Shown here: positions 9,041-19,331 of the stretch, piece by piece
Numbering within the stretch: position 1 is the first letter of the stretch
Layout: the number at the start of each line of letters is the position of its first letter
From: Tribonema minus
Taxonomy: Eukaryota; Sar; Xanthophyceae; Tribonematales; Tribonemataceae
Direction of reading: 5' to 3'
NCBI GenBank assembly: GCA_017506865.1
Contig: JAFCMP010000138.1
Coordinates: forward strand, 118,197 to 182,196
Length of the DNA: 64,000 bases
Position numbers and translations under genes: made by a program
Notes under the pieces: model-generated
Seen by the model: the letters and a program-made list of their open reading frames with translations, nothing else
Database searches by the model: none
What the model was told of the DNA's origin: nothing

Positions 9041-11815
9041 GTAGCAGCAGCAGCAGTGCACAAGCAACAGTCAGAAGCACACTCGTCGCAACAATCGCAA
9101 AGTGGATGAACACTTGGAGTCCGCAACGACGTAGCTTTGTCGCCGTATGACGCATCCGCTTGCGGCCGCCAGCGGCCGCTGGTGCTGCTTCAGCATGCGT
9201 CTCTCAGACGCAGAGCTGCCTGCACGCGCACACTTCGACAATACGTGCTGCGCGCATGACTCGGTAGCCTGCACCGGCTTGAAGATTTCAGACACCGACC
9301 AATGCCATTCAATGCTTCTGCAGCAGCGCACGCGAAGAGAAGACATAGCTACAGTAGGTGCAACATGGTAGGAGCGAATGCATGAATTCACTCATGAATC
9401 GCACCTGGGTCCTCAACGTCCCAGTCTATGAACTTCGGGCGCGCCGCCTAGTGCGGCGAATGCAACAGGCAGTAATGAATGCATGGATATGAATTCATTC
9501 ATGAATTCACCTGGATCCTCCACGTCCCAGTCCATGAACACGGGGCGCCCCGCCCACTGCGGCGACAGGATGTGCCCGCAGCCGCACATACTCACCACCG
9601 CATAGAAGTCATCCGGCTCTGCATTGGCGCAGCACAAGACGTGTGGCATGCAATCAGTGCGTCAACAACAACACAGGCGATGTGAGCACCAGCGAATGGA
9701 GCACGTCGGACGCGTCAGCTGCCCCCGCCGCAGCGGCAGATGTGGCCGCGAGCAGTTGTGGATGCCGCATGACAGTCGGAAGAATCAAACAATCTGGGCC
9801 TGTGGCCCTGCTGCGCTAGCAGAATGGGTAGGTATCCCTGCACGAGCGCTGCCTGGCACAGCGACAAGCTCCAGGGGCTGAGTACAATGAGTCGCGAAAA
9901 CGACACAGCGGGGACCGAACGCGACCGCACGCCAACAAACGGCCGCACAGAAGCGATTCAAAGTGGCAGTCACGCAGCGCAGACGATGACCGGGGGATGC
10001 ATATATACCCGTGGCGCAGGCTGCTGCGCTGCGCAGGGCAGCACGCACCACCGCCAGGCCATTGCGTGATCAACTCTGCAGCGGGCTGCGCGAGGTGGCA
10101 GCGGCGGCTGCGCGCCTCCAAGCCACGTGCGTCCCAGCCACGCGCGTTGCGCCGGTCAGGCACGTATGAATACAGGTTTCGTAGCAAGCTCCATCAGAGC
10201 AGGCCACGGCACTGTACCTGAAGCATATGCAAAGCGAAGCCCTGACCCAACCTTCACCCTCACCCTTTAACCCTAACCCTACCGACCGGATCACATGATC
10301 AGTGAGCTGGCGCGTGGGTGAGTGACTGTGCCGCCGGACGCGCTGCGCGCTGAGCAATGACACTCTGAGCAATGACACCCTCTGTGCTTGCCACAGCGTA
10401 CAGGGCGCAGTGCTTCGGCGACAACACAGGTATTTGAGTGCCTCGACGATGCCGCTGACAGCGGCATCGGCGCTGCATTTGACACGGGGAGGCGACGCAC
10501 TACCGCTTAGCACTGCTCTCTGCTGTTTCGCCGGTGACATGGAAAATGGCGGTGGCAGTGACACAAACAAAACGACGTTGCAAGGAGAGTCACGTGTGCC
10601 CGCGCAGCACTGTCTTAGCGTCTCAGCGACGCCGGGGGGAGGACTGCGGCGCTGCATAGGACACAAGATTGGCGCTTAGCACTGCTCTCTACTGTGTCTG
10701 ATCGCCTCGGCAGCGCCATGCACAAACCTAGTTGTATTAAAACCAGTGGTGAAAGGAGCGTCACACGCGCCCGACCGCGCAGCACGGCTCACCGAACGAG
10801 TCTAGAAAATCGCTCGTGTGTGTCCTGCGGACAGCGATGACGGAGCAACGGCGCATGCGGGCAGCGCGTCAGCGGGCGCACACAGGTGCATGCGCGGCCG
10901 TGCGCAGTGACGTTATTTACACACCTACATTGCACCTGCGGATTGGCTTCTTGCAATCAAACAATTCAGACAGCCAGCCAGCCACCTGCGACGCGGCCTC
11001 CGGTCCGCCCTGCACGCAATGGGCCGCCCCCCCCCGTAAACGTGCCCTTGCGGACTCCACTGTGACTTAGGTCACCCCAGCTTCATGTGCACTTCAAAGA
11101 ACGCACCTCATGTCACAGGCAGTGGCCAGCCATACAAATTTGACTCCACCTAAATTGAATCAAGAGAACCTACCGCACAAATGAGTCGGTTTCGCCGACA
11201 AACGGGGAATCCCTTCACAGCTACTGCTCACGGTGACGTCCCCAACGGCGCCCTGAACGGCAGAGGAACTGTGAGTTCAAGTTTTGTGGCTGCGCCATGC
11301 AGCATGCCCTACGTTTTTTGATGGGTGACGACATGTGATGAAGGCAGCCGTGAGCGGACAAATCAAGGAGACACTTAGCTCCTGCGTGATGACATTGCTA
11401 CTGAGGGCTTTCAAACTAAACTAGACATAGTATGCAGTTAAGATGACAAAAGCGTTAGGGTCCTTGGCGGGCGCTACCGACCTGAGCGTCTTGGTGTGTC
11501 TTGTGGAGTGGAAGTGTCGCGATGCGCAAGCACGGTCACTTCTCCAACAACATCGCCGAGTGGCATCTCCCCCCCCACTACATCCTCGTCAATCTGTCAG
11601 CCTATTTTGGACTCAGCCATACACTTCTCATTTCACAGGTTCAGGCGGATATGGGCGTGCGCTGCTTATGTACCTGAGCTCTATGCCATGCGCTGCCATG
11701 GTGGAGATGGCCTTTGGGTGAACGTGCGAGCCCTCCAGCCCGCTGCTCTTGATTATGATGTCGCTGAACTGCTTGTCGCGCACAATGGCCTTGGCCCAGC
11801 CCTCCGCCATCTGCA
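8869..11815 (-). CDS. Arsenate reductase-like (low-Mr phosphatase fold) gene, 5' part missing
   Basis: The protein resembles ArsC of the low-molecular-weight tyrosine phosphatase fold, a cytosolic reducer of arsenate or related phosphatase. Three exons are clear on the minus strand: 11815-11674 (QMAEGWAKAI ... GLEGSHVHPKA), 9618/9616-9511 (DDFYAVVSMCGCGHIL ... FMDWDVEDP) and 8960-8869 (GKSDAVFERVSLEIRDQVD, then stop TGA). Phases of the last two join as DP-D-GKSD. A 22-base exon at 11499-11478 (HTKTLRS) would link the first two in phase if the 9616 acceptor is used; this is tentative. The N-terminal CX5R P-loop exon was not found upstream. A (GCT/GCC)n tract sits directly before the last acceptor, and a decayed copy of the exon end DWDVEDP plus donor lies at about 9395-9450. 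Family call fairly sure, full structure not. Confidence 0.72.
8968..9058. repeat. AGC/GGC trinucleotide repeat at a 3' splice site
   Basis: About 90 bases of AGC then GGC then AGC triplets. On the minus strand it reads (CTG/CCG)n and ends a few bases before the CTGCAG acceptor of the last arsenate-reductase exon, where a polypyrimidine tract is expected. It opens long Ser/Gly, Ala and Leu frames that I regard as non-coding. Confidence 0.85.
9395..9450 (-). repeat. Donor-side exon-edge copy, arsenate-reductase intron
   Basis: On the minus strand this reads FIDWDVEDP-like sequence ending in CCAG plus GTGCGATTCATGAGTG. The true exon end at 9511 reads GATCCAG plus GTGAATTCATGAATG. It is therefore one decayed duplicate of the exon end together with its donor, placed downstream in the intron as in the Crooked-neck gene. 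Confidence 0.75.
10267..10282. repeat. Interstitial telomere repeat (CCCTAA)2
   Basis: TTAACCCTAACCCTAC, preceded by CCAACCTTCACCCTCACCC, which may be a decayed extension. It lies in an intron of the arsenate-reductase-like gene. Confidence 0.8.
10480..10800. repeat. Two decayed tandem copies, about 171 bp
   Basis: CGCTTAGCACTGCTCTCTGCTGT near 10504 and CGCTTAGCACTGCTCTCTACTGT near 10674 head two units. Both go on through GGCGGTGGCAGTG/CAGTGGTGAAAGGAGCGTCAC-like sequence to CGCGCAGCAC. Not recognised as coding. Confidence 0.6.
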
Positions 11816-13269
11816 CTGTCGCACCGTTCGCCCACAGGCAACCAGGGTTTCATTAATCAAAGCTGTTGTACTGATTCGCAATGCCCTTGCTGAACAGCAC
11901 GCGTGGTGTAAGCGGCACACTAGAGCCACCATCTTTCAACGGCTACGGGTCGGTCAGAGAGCATAGATCTGCAATAAATTGTGTCGTTGATATCTGGGGA
12001 CCTGGTTGACATTTGAACTTGCAACTTGCGTCAAGCAAGATCACTGATTGCGAGTGCTTGTCATTGGCACCGCAACGCAGGCGGCCCTGCACCACTGCCT
12101 GTGCTTCTTGTGATGTGTCCTGCTCTATGTAGCTCATTTTGTGTGAGAGCATGGCCGCTGGAGCACAGCAACAAGCAAAAGCACAGCAAAACGCACAGCC
12201 TGTTTGCGCTGCTAGCGCACTGCTGAACGATGTGCATGACTGCGCACGACTGTGCGCGCGTGCGGTCGTTTGGTGCTGCTGCCTTGCTTTGCGTCGGAGC
12301 AGAGAGTCAATGTGCTCGCAACACATGTTGCAGCCACCATAACGCAACGAGTGCAACGAGTATGACGCCAACTTGCAAATAATTTGGGAGCCGAAAAAAT
12401 ATCGGGCATTATATCAAGCTCAAGTGTGATGGCGGTGGAGATGCGTGCCATGCACTGAATACTGAGTGTTGTTGACAGGCGCCGGATCCTGACTGAGTTT
12501 GGTGCTGCACACTACACGGCGCTACAGAGTGCATGTATTATCAGCAAGCAAAGCCATCAATGCTTATTGCTTGTTGTGATGCAGGGATTTGCAGACTTCT
12601 GGTCAGTTTGACCTTGCAGCTATTGGCGCCAAAAGCACCAGGGCGCCATAATCGTGTTCGAAAGAACTGGCATCGCACATCACATGAGGCCCTGGTTTCA
12701 ACATGCATGATGCGAGCAATAGCCTGCACTTGCCTGGCTTCTGCAACTGTTGCGGCGGCAAACAAACATAATGCTCCGCGCATCGTTTCGTCCAGAGGCG
12801 AAATTTCTCCACTGCTGCCGTTGCAGTTGCTGCGCCACCGCTAGTCCAACAGGAAGCCTCGCCACTGCACAAGCACCAAAGCGGTAATAATTAATAATTA
12901 ATAATGTTCAACAAATTATTTTCCATGGACCGCGTGCGGGGTCTGCCGCAGCTCACCTGAACGTGGTAGCTGCGATAGCAACATCGCAGGACTGTACGCG
13001 AGAGCCTGATCTGTACAGCCTGATGATCAGCACGTGCGTGCAGGAAAGCTTTCCACCTGGAACTTCAACGTGACACTTGAACTTTAAATTTACAGTGTAG
13101 TGACGCTGTGAGCAGGGAGGCCGGCGGTGACGGCCAAGGTGTGCGGCATGTGCCAGTGGTGGGTAATGCGACATCGGCACCCTGATACCTAGCGTTCGCC
13201 GCTTTCGTGGCCACAAAGACGACGAAAGACGAAAGAGGTTGCAGCAACTGCTTGGTGGGGCTGGAGCTT
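11816..13269. other. Region with no recognised gene (upstream of arsenate-reductase exons)
   Basis: The missing first exon or exons of the minus-strand arsenate-reductase-like gene should lie here or be beyond the retroelement insertion. I found no convincing P-loop exon. At 12885-12910 there is an AT-rich TAATAATTAATAATTAATAATG run, unusual in this GC-rich window. Confidence 0.4.
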
Positions 13270-15840
13270 AATTAATCAAGTCACACGCGCTGCCTGGCAG
13301 GGGGCATGTGGTGACAGACCACGAGCGGAAACTGCAGCAATTGGGCGCTCAGCTACATGGTGGGGGACACGGATGAAAATCAGAACCGCAGAGCTGTGTT
13401 GCTGGGAATGCCGGTGGGCCACAGCAGCTCTGTGTGGAGGCATGGCTGCGCAGGGAAGCGGATGCAGGCGGGGCAGGGGCTCGATTTGCAGAGCGATGCG
13501 CGCGCGTGACATCCCCGAGGGCCATGTGCAGGTTACTGCACTGCTGCGTGGTGCCTCGCATGACATGACGTACTGCCTGCGCACCATTCCCACTACACAG
13601 ACAGCGCCGGCCGCTAAGGAGTGGGGTCGCGTCATGCAGTGGGCCCACTTTCATTTGGCAGCGAACGGCCCAGCTTACAGCAAGCGCGACTTCCAACATG
13701 CTGCAGCACCCCCGCCCATACAGGGAGTGCTGGTCGCAGCGCTTGCAGCGTGGCCGCCACATACGCAGCATGAGAGATGTCGCAGGCGCTGGTAACGCCA
13801 AGGCCGCCATGCCTTGTTGGAAGTTGCGCTTGTTGTAAGGCTGGGCCGTTCGCTGCCAGATGGAAGTGGGCACCGCTTTGCTCAAACTGGCGCCAGGTCT
13901 GGCCTGGTGGCTGCAGGCCCATTGAGTGTTCGAGCACCCCCAGCGTGACCCGATCCCACTCCTTGGTGGCTGGCGCTGTCTGTGTAGTGGGAATGGTGCG
14001 CAGGCAGTACGTCATGCGAAGCACAGGCAGCCGCTTCAGTGCCGACCGCTGATGGCGCAGCCATTCTGGCGACACACGGCGAAGCTGCCGCTGGACCAGT
14101 GGCCGCGGCGGCAGCACAGGTGGCACCAGCGGCAGCAGCAGCGGCAGCGCACAGCGTAACTACTCCGGCGGCAGCGGCAGCGGCGGCAGCAGCAGCTGCT
14201 CCAGCATCAGAGGCAGCAGCAGCGGCAGCACATGTTGCGCCTCAGGCTGCCTCAGCAGCAGCAGCATCAACAGCAGCTGCATCGGGCATAGGCAACACAG
14301 CTGCTACCGGCCCTACGGCTGCTGCAACACCTGCAACAGGCGCAGCGGCAGCAGGCGGCGCCGCAGCCGCGCCGGTGGCGACAGCGGCAATAGCGGTGGC
14401 AGCGGCGAATGCGGCAGGTGCTGCACCAGCACCTGCGGCAGCAGCAACACCAGCAGCAGCAACGGCAGGCGGCACAGCTGCTCCAGCGAACGCAGCAGCG
14501 GCAGCCGTTAATGCAGGCGCTGTGCGTTCCACACCAGCAATGCTACAAGGCGCAGCAGCAGCAGAGGTGGCACGCCTGCCCCTCATGTGGACGATCGCCA
14601 CAGCTGCCGCATCCCTACGTGCAACAACAGGTGACAAGCTAGAACATCTACTGCCATCAGCGCTAATGCCACTGCAGCAGCAGCCACCTATGCAGCAGCC
14701 GCCGCCGCAGCAGGTGGTGGCACCGGTGCTGCGGATGCTGCTTACGGTGTACTTGACGTCAGTGCTCTGCAAATGCAGTGTACTTCTGAAGTATAGCCTG
14801 GGGCGCCTCAGTCAGAGTGCGCTTGCAGATGCCGTCGCTACCGAGCTTGCAGATGAAGTGGAGGCGGACCTGCAACAGTTGCCGCAGGGCACACAGCATA
14901 TGCAAGCACTTGCTCGATTCCGGTTGCAGCGCCACATGCACTCGATCGGCGTGGCATGTCTCAATGAGCCGATGTACTACACAACGGCGACAGGCTGCAA
15001 GCTGTGCGGGAAGTCACCGGGCGGGGCGGCACTCCGCATGCACGGCTGTGTCAAGCGCCACACGTCAAGGCGCACGACACCATTGTCCATAATAACATCA
15101 AGAGGGCCACACAGCGCATCCGGAGTCCTGCGGCAATACCTCAAAACGGGACTGGTGGACGAGGACTACACGCCGTTTCTGGGATCCGCCGGGCCGCCGG
15201 GGAGTCCCAAAATGGGCATCGTGCCGCCTGCCGACGCCTTCCCGGTGACCAGCTACGATGACCCGACACGTCAACGACCACTCATGGTGGACGTCACCTG
15301 CTTTGAGGCACAGGTGGCAGCGCGGGCGGAGAAGACTGCAGCAGACCCCGAGCGTTGCTGCTGCGACCAAGAGGCCGCCAAAAGCACTCACTATTATGGT
15401 GATTGTGATCAGAATTGCTACATACAAACTTGCCACTTTGGCAATCGGGTCATTTGGCAGCATCGGGGAGCAGGGGCAGAAGCTGCTGGAGGCTGTGGCG
15501 ACGGAGTATGCCAGCAGGATGTCAGTGCCCAGAGGAGCGCGCTCTAAAGCTCTCAAGGGCACCGCCCTGGCGCACTTGCGTTCGGCACTGTCTGCAGCGC
15601 TCCAAATGGCGTGCTCTGGCCGTGTCAAGACACACATGCAGAATCCAGGGGGGGGGGGGCACATGGACGAGGACGTAGGGGGGGATCTTGAGATGCCATT
15701 TGGCGGCAGCGGCGTTTAAGTGGTCGTCGTTGAGACACTTTCAGACTGTCACACGACATGTAGATTCCGCGCAGCAAGCTTAGGTACCATTCATCTTCGC
15801 TTTGTCGCGCCCTGAGCGATAATCAATACACACATAAACG
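13270..15840 (+). mobile_element. Rearranged, inactive non-LTR retroelement copy (RLE type)
   Basis: It is homologous to the element at 25645-31160. From 13281 it carries the RT-thumb part (VVTDHE..., then [16 protein letters not shown] near 13566). About 13690-14016 is inverted, so the same [11 protein letters not shown] segment is read again on the minus strand. From about 14045 the plus strand resumes with the Ala-rich linker, the CKLCGK zinc-knuckle region and the endonuclease-like C terminus. A frameshift near 15415 moves the end ([15 protein letters not shown]) into another frame, and it finishes at the stop at 15717-15719. The 3' UTR and end (GCGCCCTGAGCGATAATCAATA, near 15810-15832) match the other copy. 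It lacks the N-terminal zinc fingers and RT catalytic core and has MGIV where the other copy has MDIV, so it is dead. Confidence 0.85.
14039..15719 (+). pseudogene. C-terminal part of the retroelement polyprotein, frameshifted
   Basis: The frame from 14039 begins with about 160 residues that are mostly Ala, then regains complexity ([60 protein letters not shown]). Near 15410 the coding frame shifts and continues in the frame that ends at 15719. Compared with the other copy, the CCHC part is also shifted locally (RMHGCVKRH instead of HARLCQAP). It is a decayed copy with no expected activity. Confidence 0.8.
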
Positions 15841-16938
15841 TCCAGTGAACCTGCGTGCCAGTGACACCGCTCACAGTGCAAAACGCCTCTGTCGTTGGCA
15901 CGGACCAGCTTTGCCGTTGATATGAGTTCTAAAATGACGATGTGATACTGGCCTAATACACATTGGACTTCCAGGACACTCAGTACCTCTTGTGCATCGG
16001 TTGCATGCAGCGCAGCAGCAACAGAAGGGCAGGTAGGTGGGTTGACCGCTGTGAAAGTGCAAACCTTGGAAGCGTGGGACACCATGCGCACTTCAAATGC
16101 GCTGGTCTACATGTGGTACGCCCGCATATTGCACACAATTGGCACACAAGCTGGGGCAAATCAGCAGGTAGCAGTAGCAGCTGCTCACATTATAGTCTCA
16201 TGACTCATGAGCACATCAATCGGAAGAAAGCATTCTATATATGCGTGAATCGCTGGGGGACCTTGAGGGATTCCAGCGGCATCCAACCCTCAACCCAGAG
16301 CTGGCATTGCACATTGGAGCTGGCTAAGAGAGCTGGCTGCTGAAGAAGTCAATTGCACCAGGACAAGTCGAGTCGCCCTTCAGACAGTGGTTTAGACAGA
16401 GGGAGTATCAGATCGTTGTTTGCAACAGGATTAATTGCGTTCTCTTCTCGTCCTGCACTTTGCAAATGGTCAAGCCTCGGTGCCGCGTCTCCCTACTCAG
16501 CAGCGGTTACGTCTACAACCGTTGAAGGGGCAGCTGTGTTGAAGTCAATGTTCTAATGTTCCGCGCGAACTCTTTTTCAATATGTGCGCACAGCGCACGC
16601 GCGCAGCGCTGCCAAGACAGAGCGTGCACTCGCTTGCGTAGCACTCTCGAACTACGTACTCAGTTTGGCCCTAGTGATGCTTGTAGTGATGCTTGTCGCT
16701 CAGGTAGACTTTCGAAACGACGTATATGTCGCAGCCCGCTACCGGCGTTGCCTCTCCGATGCCGCCCTGTGCGGCGCGCCGCTGTGGGAAATGACAGTCA
16801 AGCCTCGGGTCACGTCGGCCTCCGATGCCTCCGAAGCCAAGGTAACCGCCTGGCGGGGTTTCGTCGGCTGAGTCACACACATGCGTACTTGCGGATGGAA
16901 GCAAGGCATCTGTCGCGTACAGAACTACGAGAGAGCAC
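15841..16938. other. Region without a recognised gene, upstream of the MYB gene
   Basis: The short frames at 15963-16343 and 16556-16984 have no recognisable motif. One (near 16584) has a hydrophobic stretch LSLALVMLVVMLVAQV but no other support. The last part should contain the promoter and 5' UTR of the MYB gene. Confidence 0.4.
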
Positions 16939-18753
16939 ATGCTGTGTTCGGCAATGTTCTGTAGATTATCACAGAGGCAGGTAGCGACCTCTCACACACT
17001 CTCACACAGCGCCACGCGAGCCCAGAGTTTCTGGACGCAGCCTTTCCATCGACGCAAGATATACGCCAGCGTGCAATCTCCCTCGCGGATGCGCAGCATG
17101 CCGGAGCCGGAGGCCGCACCGGTCCTATTCACCGACCTGCGCCATTTCCAGGTGGTGCACCCGGCAGCACACCACCGGCATGGGCATGAGCAGGGGCATG
17201 AGAGCTTGCAGCAGCAACCTGCGCAGCAGCTCTCATCGCATCCGCAGCCGCAGTACTCACAGCAGCAGCAATATGAGCAACACGAGCAGCCTCCGCAGCA
17301 GCAATATCTGCTGCTCGCACAGGCCCTGCCTCCGCAGCAGTCACCGCCCCCCTCTGCCACTACTGCTCAGCGTCCCGGGCAGTTCTACGATTCACAGCTA
17401 AGTGAAGCAGTCGACCGCTACCAGCACTTCATTTCGTCAGCCAACCAGCAAGGCCTGAGCCTGGGTCTCCCCCCAGCGTACATGTGCTTGCCAGTCGGCT
17501 ATGCGCCGCAGTACGTGTACACCGGTGGCCCATCGCACATGTATGCAGCAGCGCCAACCGCAAGCGCCGAGCCAGTGCCCCAGCAGCAGCAGCAGCAGCC
17601 GCAGCGCCACAGTCGAGATCCTGCGCGCTCCGAAGTGACGAGTCATGGCGCATTCCCGGCATGGGTCGCCGATGCTAGAGCACTGGCCCCAAGCATGGCA
17701 GTGCAGCAGTACTTTCAGCCTGACCCCAACCGCCGCGACAGCCCTGCCCACGTCGAGCACCACCAAGTGGAGTACGTTGCCCCCTCGTACTGCTATGCCG
17801 CACCCGGCCTGGCCCCGTACGAGCTGCTTGCGGCAGCGCCTGGCTCTGCCCCGCTGCAGGCCTACGTGCTGCCGGTGCGGCAGCGCTCAGAAGAAGACGG
17901 CCACACGTCATCCGGCGGCTCTGACTACACGCAGTCGAAGCGCGCCGAGCGCTGGTCGTCCGACGAGCACAGGGTCTTCCTCAAGGCCATGACGCAGCAC
18001 GGGCGGGACTGGAAGAAGATCAAGGCGCAGCTGCCGACGCGCACGCTCACGCAGGTGCGCACGCACGCGTACTGGTACCTCGCCAAGGTCGAGCGCCACG
18101 CGTTCAAGCAGCAGCAGCTGGAGCAGCAGCAGGCGGCGGCGCGGCAGGCGCAGCCGCCGCAGCGGCAGCAGCAGACGGCGCTGCCGCCGCCGCTGCAGGC
18201 CGTCGCTGCCGCCGCCGCGAACTGCAGCGCAGTCGCCACATCCACCACCACGGTAACGGAGTCCGAAGGCTCAACCACTGTTTCCCTGGACGGCTCCGTG
18301 GACGGTGACGCTCCTGCCATTTCGCCAACCGTCAAGCCAGCAGCAGCGCTGCCGCCGCCGCAGCAGCGGTGGTCCGACGACGCCGCCAAGCGCAAGCGCG
18401 CCGCCGCCGCGGAACAGAGGCCCAGCAGCGGCAGCGCCGACGCCGTCATCGACATTGCCGTGCTCATGAGCACGCTGCGCTCGAAGCGCATGTGCTCGGC
18501 GGGTGCGGAGGGCGATGACGCGGCTGGGCGGCACGTCCTCTACCACGGCGACTACAGCGGCGGCGGCGGCGGCTACTTTGTCGACACCGCGGCGGCGGCC
18601 GCAGAGCAGGAGTTCGATGGCAGCGCGCCGCCGCAGATCCGGAGCTTCCCCCTGAAGAAGAGGCGCGTGCCGGAGTCAACTCCGATGCTGCTGCACGCGG
18701 ATCCCTCGCAGCCCGCCATGCGCGCGGCGCAGTCTAGCTACTATGCCGTCTAA
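16939..18753 (+). CDS. MYB-like SHAQKYF-type DNA-binding protein
   Basis: A single-repeat MYB protein of the SHAQKYF class (as in REVEILLE/CCA1-like factors), expected in the nucleus. The MYB repeat spans about residues 338-391 of the long frame: RWSSDEHRVFLKAM, HGRDWKKIKAQLPTRT and the signature TQVRTHAYWYLAK, a variant of SHAQKYF. The flanks are Gln-, Pro- and Ala-rich, typical of activation regions. A basic PLKKRRVPES near the C terminus looks like a nuclear localisation signal. The frame is open from 16939, but ATGs at 17089 or 17098 (MRSMPEPE) are equally plausible starts and the first 50 residues look like 5' leader. No intron is needed. The target genes are unknown. Confidence 0.85.
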   Translation: MLCSAMFCRLSQRQVATSHTLSHSATRAQSFWTQPFHRRKIYASVQSPSRMRSMPEPEAAPVLFTDLRHFQVVHPAAHHRHGHEQGHESLQQQPAQQLSSHPQPQYSQQQQYEQHEQPPQQQYLLLAQALPPQQSPPPSATTAQRPGQFYDSQLSEAVDRYQHFISSANQQGLSLGLPPAYMCLPVGYAPQYVYTGGPSHMYAAAPTASAEPVPQQQQQQPQRHSRDPARSEVTSHGAFPAWVADARALAPSMAVQQYFQPDPNRRDSPAHVEHHQVEYVAPSYCYAAPGLAPYELLAAAPGSAPLQAYVLPVRQRSEEDGHTSSGGSDYTQSKRAERWSSDEHRVFLKAMTQHGRDWKKIKAQLPTRTLTQVRTHAYWYLAKVERHAFKQQQLEQQQAAARQAQPPQRQQQTALPPPLQAVAAAAANCSAVATSTTTVTESEGSTTVSLDGSVDGDAPAISPTVKPAAALPPPQQRWSDDAAKRKRAAAAEQRPSSGSADAVIDIAVLMSTLRSKRMCSAGAEGDDAAGRHVLYHGDYSGGGGGYFVDTAAAAAEQEFDGSAPPQIRSFPLKKRRVPESTPMLLHADPSQPAMRAAQSSYYAV

Positions 18754-19331
18754 GGGCCGGCAGTGCATATCGCATCGGTTTTAGTCGTGTTGTGGTGATT
18801 TTATACGGGCAGCTACTCTGCTGGTAGGGGTGTTACGTGCACTCTTGTCTTTGAAGTTTGTCTACGAAGTTAGTGCGGCCATAGGTTCATGGTGCAGGCG
18901 CAGAGCGCGCCCCCCCTTTTTTCCTGTCCTTTCGTGGCATTGCATGTATACTGTACATTCATGGACGCCCCCTGTACAAAGAGTTTATACATGCAACCCA
19001 CGAGTTGTTTGGCACTGGCTTGCCCATGACGTGCCTCTTCTCCTGCTCCGCTTCAGTTGGCGTGCATGCCTCCGCTCTGTGCACGCTCATCTTTGCTGTG
19101 CATAGGCCATGCTCTGTCCCTGCTGTAGTATTGCTTGCCATGTTGATTGGCATGCACGGATCTGGTGGCCACTGTTTTGCACGTGCATGTAAGGTCTGTG
19201 CTAGGCCATGCATGCGATTTGTTCATCGCCATATCTTCATTCATTTTCATGCTTTTTGAACTTCTTCCGCATGAAGTTCATCTTGAAGTTGAAGTTGGAG
19301 TTGATGTTCATCGCACACGGTTCCAGAGATC
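18754..19331. other. Intergenic, MYB 3' flank and CobW promoter region
   Basis: No gene recognised. Just before the CobW start, at 19258-19305, lies a run of degenerate repeats (GAAGTTCATCTTGAAGTTGA, AGTTGGAGTTGATGTTCATC) containing the TTGAAGTT motif that recurs through the window. Confidence 0.45.

Noticed and set aside
8755-9150. Ser/Gly-repeat protein on the plus strand
   Set aside because: It is antisense to the last arsenate-reductase exon and consists mainly of an AGC/GGC microsatellite; flanking residues show no family signature.
12600-12640. GANSCK string as the missing arsenate-reductase P-loop exon
   Set aside because: The catalytic Cys and Arg of CX5R are absent (Phe and Lys in those places), and the donor phase does not fit the next exon.
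16556-16984. Small gene with a hydrophobic segment before the MYB gene
   Set aside because: Two overlapping frames, no homology recognised, no splice or start context; more likely promoter/leader.
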